This document shows positions 62,401-64,000 of a DNA stretch of 64,000 nt, one piece after another. Source of the stretch: Xenorhabdus thuongxuanensis (GTDB lineage: Bacteria > Pseudomonadota > Gammaproteobacteria > Enterobacterales > Enterobacteriaceae); contig NZ_MKGR01000002.1 in NCBI RefSeq assembly GCF_001908095.1, positions 25,939-89,938 of the forward strand, written 5' to 3'. The notes under the pieces are model-generated. The model searched no databases, was not told the origin of the DNA, and saw only the letters and a program-made list of their open reading frames with translations. How positions within the stretch are numbered: the stretch's first letter is position 1; every line of letters starts with the position of its first letter. A program made the position numbers and the translations under genes.

Positions 62401-62646
62401 AGCGCTGTCTGCGATGCAATAGCCTAATTCGTCGTGGTATAGTCCAAAACTTGTCCGTAGCATCGGATGTCTTTGTACCAATTTATTGAGAGCTTCTTCT
62501 AAACGCTTAGCTGTTAATCCTTTAATGTGAGCGCAAAATGCACTATTATTTTGACCGCGTTTGTCAGGGGCAATTTGATATTGAAACCAGCGGCTGCGTT
62601 GAGCTTCTGATAAAGGGAATGATTTCAATTTTTCAGGGTAATTCAT
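59407..62646 (-). CDS. paxA: PAX-type nonribosomal peptide synthetase, loading module (C-A-PCP, serine)
   Basis: 1079 codons. Residues about 10-440 form a condensation domain whose core motif reads DHLAVDGW at about 138-145: the catalytic second His is kept but the first His of HHxxxDG is Asp. Being first in the line it is probably a starter C domain that N-acylates the first amino acid with a fatty acyl group. The A domain (FSFDVSVWEFF at about 669) gives the code DVWHLSLIDK, the textbook serine code. The PCP has LGGHSLL at about 1018. GGGAG precedes the ATG. No acyl-CoA ligase is nearby, so the acyl donor probably comes from primary metabolism. Confidence 0.88.
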   Translation of the reverse strand: MNYPEKLKSFPLSEAQRSRWFQYQIAPDKRGQNNSAFCAHIKGLTAKRLEEALNKLVQRHPMLRTSFGLYHDELGYCIADSAKITLIIHDAQHLSEETLKQRVQDDCWHMFDLAHPLRVYASWYQRNQQESVMVLTFDHLAVDGWSYWILLDELDALLSAKPLEPAPENSFHDYVEWQQQWLKSASAKKQQQFWQNILAGDLAVSQWPPKNSLLPATGKISLKKIINKSLTHKLQALALKYDSSLFAVFLAAYQILLSRYTEVDDVIIGSILPGRGRARWGKLVGEFINPVALRCQINGDMTVQEHITQATKTIRQGIENQKYPFTKVLEQLKLQRNAETHPVFQTVMIFQKARYIGDLTTLWMAEDDDVTVQWGNAELRSFSYPLYADVPVPLMINVLESGDHIGYTFYYDTAIFDAAFISQLMQNLLTLLEAMVDDEQQTIDRLPLMDEQARQQVLHNFNNTDKPFPQHALIHQFVEQQAACTPTAIALLYGNTQLSYMELNQRANQLAHALVAAGIHPDDRVAICMERSLDMVISLLGILKAGAAYVPLDPEYPTDRLAYILSDSKPVILLTHHGLQEQLPVTEIPVWFLDNPTVQTNIACQDDDNLEASHLGLTSRHLAYVLYTSGSTGLPKGVMNEHRGVVNRLLWAQDTYQLTPQDRVLQKTPFSFDVSVWEFFLPLMFGAQLVMARPGGHKEPHYLLEEIENRHITTLHFVPSMLQSFLHYIPAGRCLSLRQILCSGEALPYALQQHCLSHLPHSKLHNLYGPTEAAIDVTAWQCVPDRYIGQVPIGHPIANIQIYILDTYGEPVPIGMAGGIYIGGMGVARGYLNLPELTAERFINDPFNTDPAARLYKTGDLGRWLPDGSITYLGRNDFQVKIRGLRIELGEIETRLTQCAGIREAVVVARENGVNDKRLVAYLIPNQDSTPNISQLREQLSRNLADYMIPSAFVVMKAFPLSPNGKLDRKALPAPDHAAMSSREYAAPEGETEEQLAAIWQALLGLDRISRYDNFFELGGHSLLVLQLQSQIKQTFDVELSIHQLFSHPTLCQLEECIIDSLLLQFDSESLQDIYKSMN

Positions 62647-63030
62647 TCTATAGCTCCCTTTTTATGGGTACATTAAAAAATAAAAACATGAGAACTGATA
62701 AAACAAAAAATCACACTTGGGTTTAAACAATAAAAATAGTTGACCATTTTAATAAAAAAGAATGGTCTTATTTTTTATTCTTTTTAAATTCCTTTTTATT
62801 GCTGGTAAATTATATTTATTACAATATTGGATAATTTTACATTAAATTATTTAATTCCACATTTATAATAATGTTTTTCTAATGTGTCTAATTTTATTAT
62901 AGGTATTACGTGATAAATTTTATTGTTTTTGGTGATTTTGTGTTCACTTTGTTGCTCAAGTTTTATTAGGTGTATAAAGTGAAATAAGAGCCTGTTTTAT
63001 TAGGCTCTTTGCTATAAGAGTTATTTCATT
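62647..63030. promoter_or_regulatory. Control region between paxT and paxA
   Basis: 384 bp without a gene, very AT-rich from about 62700 to 62980. It holds the paxT terminator at 62986-63010 and must hold the paxA promoter on the minus strand. No operator of a known regulator was recognised by eye. Confidence 0.55.
62986..63010 (-). terminator. Terminator after paxT
   Basis: AAGAGCCT (62986-62993) and AGGCTCTT (63002-63009) form an 8-bp stem with an 8-nt loop. On the minus strand it follows the paxT stop by about 20 bases and runs into TTATTTC. It separates exporter and synthetase transcripts, at least in part. Confidence 0.7.
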
Positions 63031-64000
63031 TTATTGAATATAATGGTCTTTATAATCGACTTCTTTAATATGACCATCTTCTAATTTGATAATTCGGTCT
63101 GCTATATTAAAGTAAGCATCGTCATGACTAATAACCAGGACAGTTTTACCTCTGGCTTTTAATTCCGGCAGCAACTCAGTATAGAATAAGCGTTTAAACA
63201 CGGGATCTTGGTCGGCTGCCCATTCATCAAACAGATAAATAGGACGGTCTTCCAAGTAAGCTGAAACCAAAGCCAATCGTTTCCGTTGACCTGCGGAAAG
63301 ATTTGTGGTGGAAAATCCGCTATCAACGATTTTAACTTTGTGTGCCATGTTTAAGGCTTCAATATAATGTGTTGCTTTTTCAGTGACATTTGCATCGCTA
63401 TTGAGTAACTGCTCAAATAAATGGTAATCAGAAAAAACCGCCGCAAAATGTTGACGATAATGTTCATTATTTGCTGGTGTTACTTGCACACCATTCAGTG
63501 AGATAGTGCCGGATTCTTGCTCAAATAGGCCAACAAGCAACATGGCGAGGGTTGTTTTCCCACTGCCATTCCCACCGACAATAAAAACAATTTCGCCTTG
63601 CGATATTTTCAAACTTAATGGGCCGAGTACAAATTGGCGATCTTCTTTATCTGTTGTGTAATGGTGGACAACATCTTTCAGTTCAATCTCGATTGATTGT
63701 TGCTGGTTAAATGGGTTCGTGCCTTCAACTTGTATCGATAGGGCTTCTTCCAGTTGGTTGTCAAGACGACGCATTTTATTCAATGAAACTTCCGCCTCTC
63801 TCAGTTCTGGAATTGCTCCAATAACTTCACTGATTGGGCCTGATAAGAAGAGAACAAGCAGCGATACAGTAACCAATGTTGATGGTTCTTGGGGAAGCCA
63901 AATCGGGACAACAAAAATAATGATACCAATCATGACATAAAATGTAACAGAACTGGCATTAATAACCCAAGCATAGCTGGAGTTCGCTTTAATACAGATC
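63031..64000 (-). CDS. paxT: SyrD/PvdE-type cyclic peptide ABC exporter, partial (5' end outside the window)
   Basis: The frame is open to the window edge, so at least 323 codons are present and the N-terminus is missing; the ATG at 63933 is internal. The visible part begins with the last membrane helices (IIIFVVPIW, VSLLVLFLSGPIS), then the ATPase domain: Walker A GGNGSGKTTL, signature LSAGQRKRLAL and Walker B IYLFDEWAADQD. The LSAGQRKR and FDEWAADQDP forms are typical of the cyclic peptide exporter family that includes SyrD and PvdE. It lies directly upstream of paxA on the same strand, so it probably exports the peptide and protects the producer. Confidence 0.88.
   Translation of the reverse strand, partial: ICIKANSSYAWVINASSVTFYVMIGIIIFVVPIWLPQEPSTLVTVSLLVLFLSGPISEVIGAIPELREAEVSLNKMRRLDNQLEEALSIQVEGTNPFNQQQSIEIELKDVVHHYTTDKEDRQFVLGPLSLKISQGEIVFIVGGNGSGKTTLAMLLVGLFEQESGTISLNGVQVTPANNEHYRQHFAAVFSDYHLFEQLLNSDANVTEKATHYIEALNMAHKVKIVDSGFSTTNLSAGQRKRLALVSAYLEDRPIYLFDEWAADQDPVFKRLFYTELLPELKARGKTVLVISHDDAYFNIADRIIKLEDGHIKEVDYKDHYIQ

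Noticed and set aside
38589-62646. Siderophore or other non-cationic peptide as the product
   Set aside because: All six internal A domains share a lysine-type code with an acidic pocket residue, and no siderophore tailoring or uptake genes are present.

Overview
The window comes from an enteric gammaproteobacterium of the Morganellaceae, most likely Xenorhabdus (Photorhabdus is the next best guess). Two things point there. The housekeeping backbone follows the Escherichia coli order smrB, prmB-aroC-yfcA-epmC-yfcL, mnmC/fabB, pdxB-usg-truA-dedA-accD-folC-dedD-cvpA-purF-ubiX, yfcH, yfcG, yfcD at moderate protein divergence and low GC. The right end carries a 24-kb, seven-module nonribosomal peptide synthetase whose 1+3+3 module layout and six lysine-type adenylation domains match the PAX (peptide antimicrobial Xenorhabdus) lipopeptide system.

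Layout: 128-670 smrB (minus). 853-8864 is a complete histidine-utilisation island (hutI-hutG-hutC, then hutU-hutH and a ProY-type permease) lying between smrB and prmB, which are neighbours in E. coli. 9002-12993 holds prmB, aroC, yfcA, epmC and yfcL; mepA, which follows aroC in E. coli, is absent. 12994-14725 is an AT-rich accessory stretch with a coiled-coil/membrane-anchor protein of unknown function overlapping a GNAT acetyltransferase. 14823-18290 holds divergent mnmC and fabB. 18351-25453 is a second accessory block: a tripartite tricarboxylate transporter (tctCBA), its divergent two-component system (tctDE), and a divergent EamA exporter/AraC regulator pair. 25527-35180 is the dense pdxB to ubiX backbone. 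35258-37583 holds yfcH, yfcG and yfcD. 37686-38303 encodes a crystallin-like protein of unknown role. 38589-64000 is the peptide locus, all on the minus strand and transcribed from right to left: an ABC exporter (paxT, cut by the window end), then paxA, paxB and paxC.

How the genes work together: the permease imports histidine, HutH/HutU/HutI/HutG degrade it to glutamate and formamide, and HutC probably represses both hut units through two identical 13-bp sites. TctDE probably senses tricarboxylates and switches on tctCBA. In the peptide locus PaxA loads a serine, probably N-acylated by its starter condensation domain. PaxB and PaxC add six lysine-type residues, with dual epimerisation/condensation domains at modules 4, 6 and 7. 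The terminal thioesterase releases the product, probably as a ring, and PaxT exports it. The unusual point is the clear serine code in PaxA; as I recall, the first described PAX peptides carry glycine there.

No rRNA, tRNA, CRISPR array, insertion sequence or prophage gene was recognised. All family assignments were made by reading the sequence; no database search was run.
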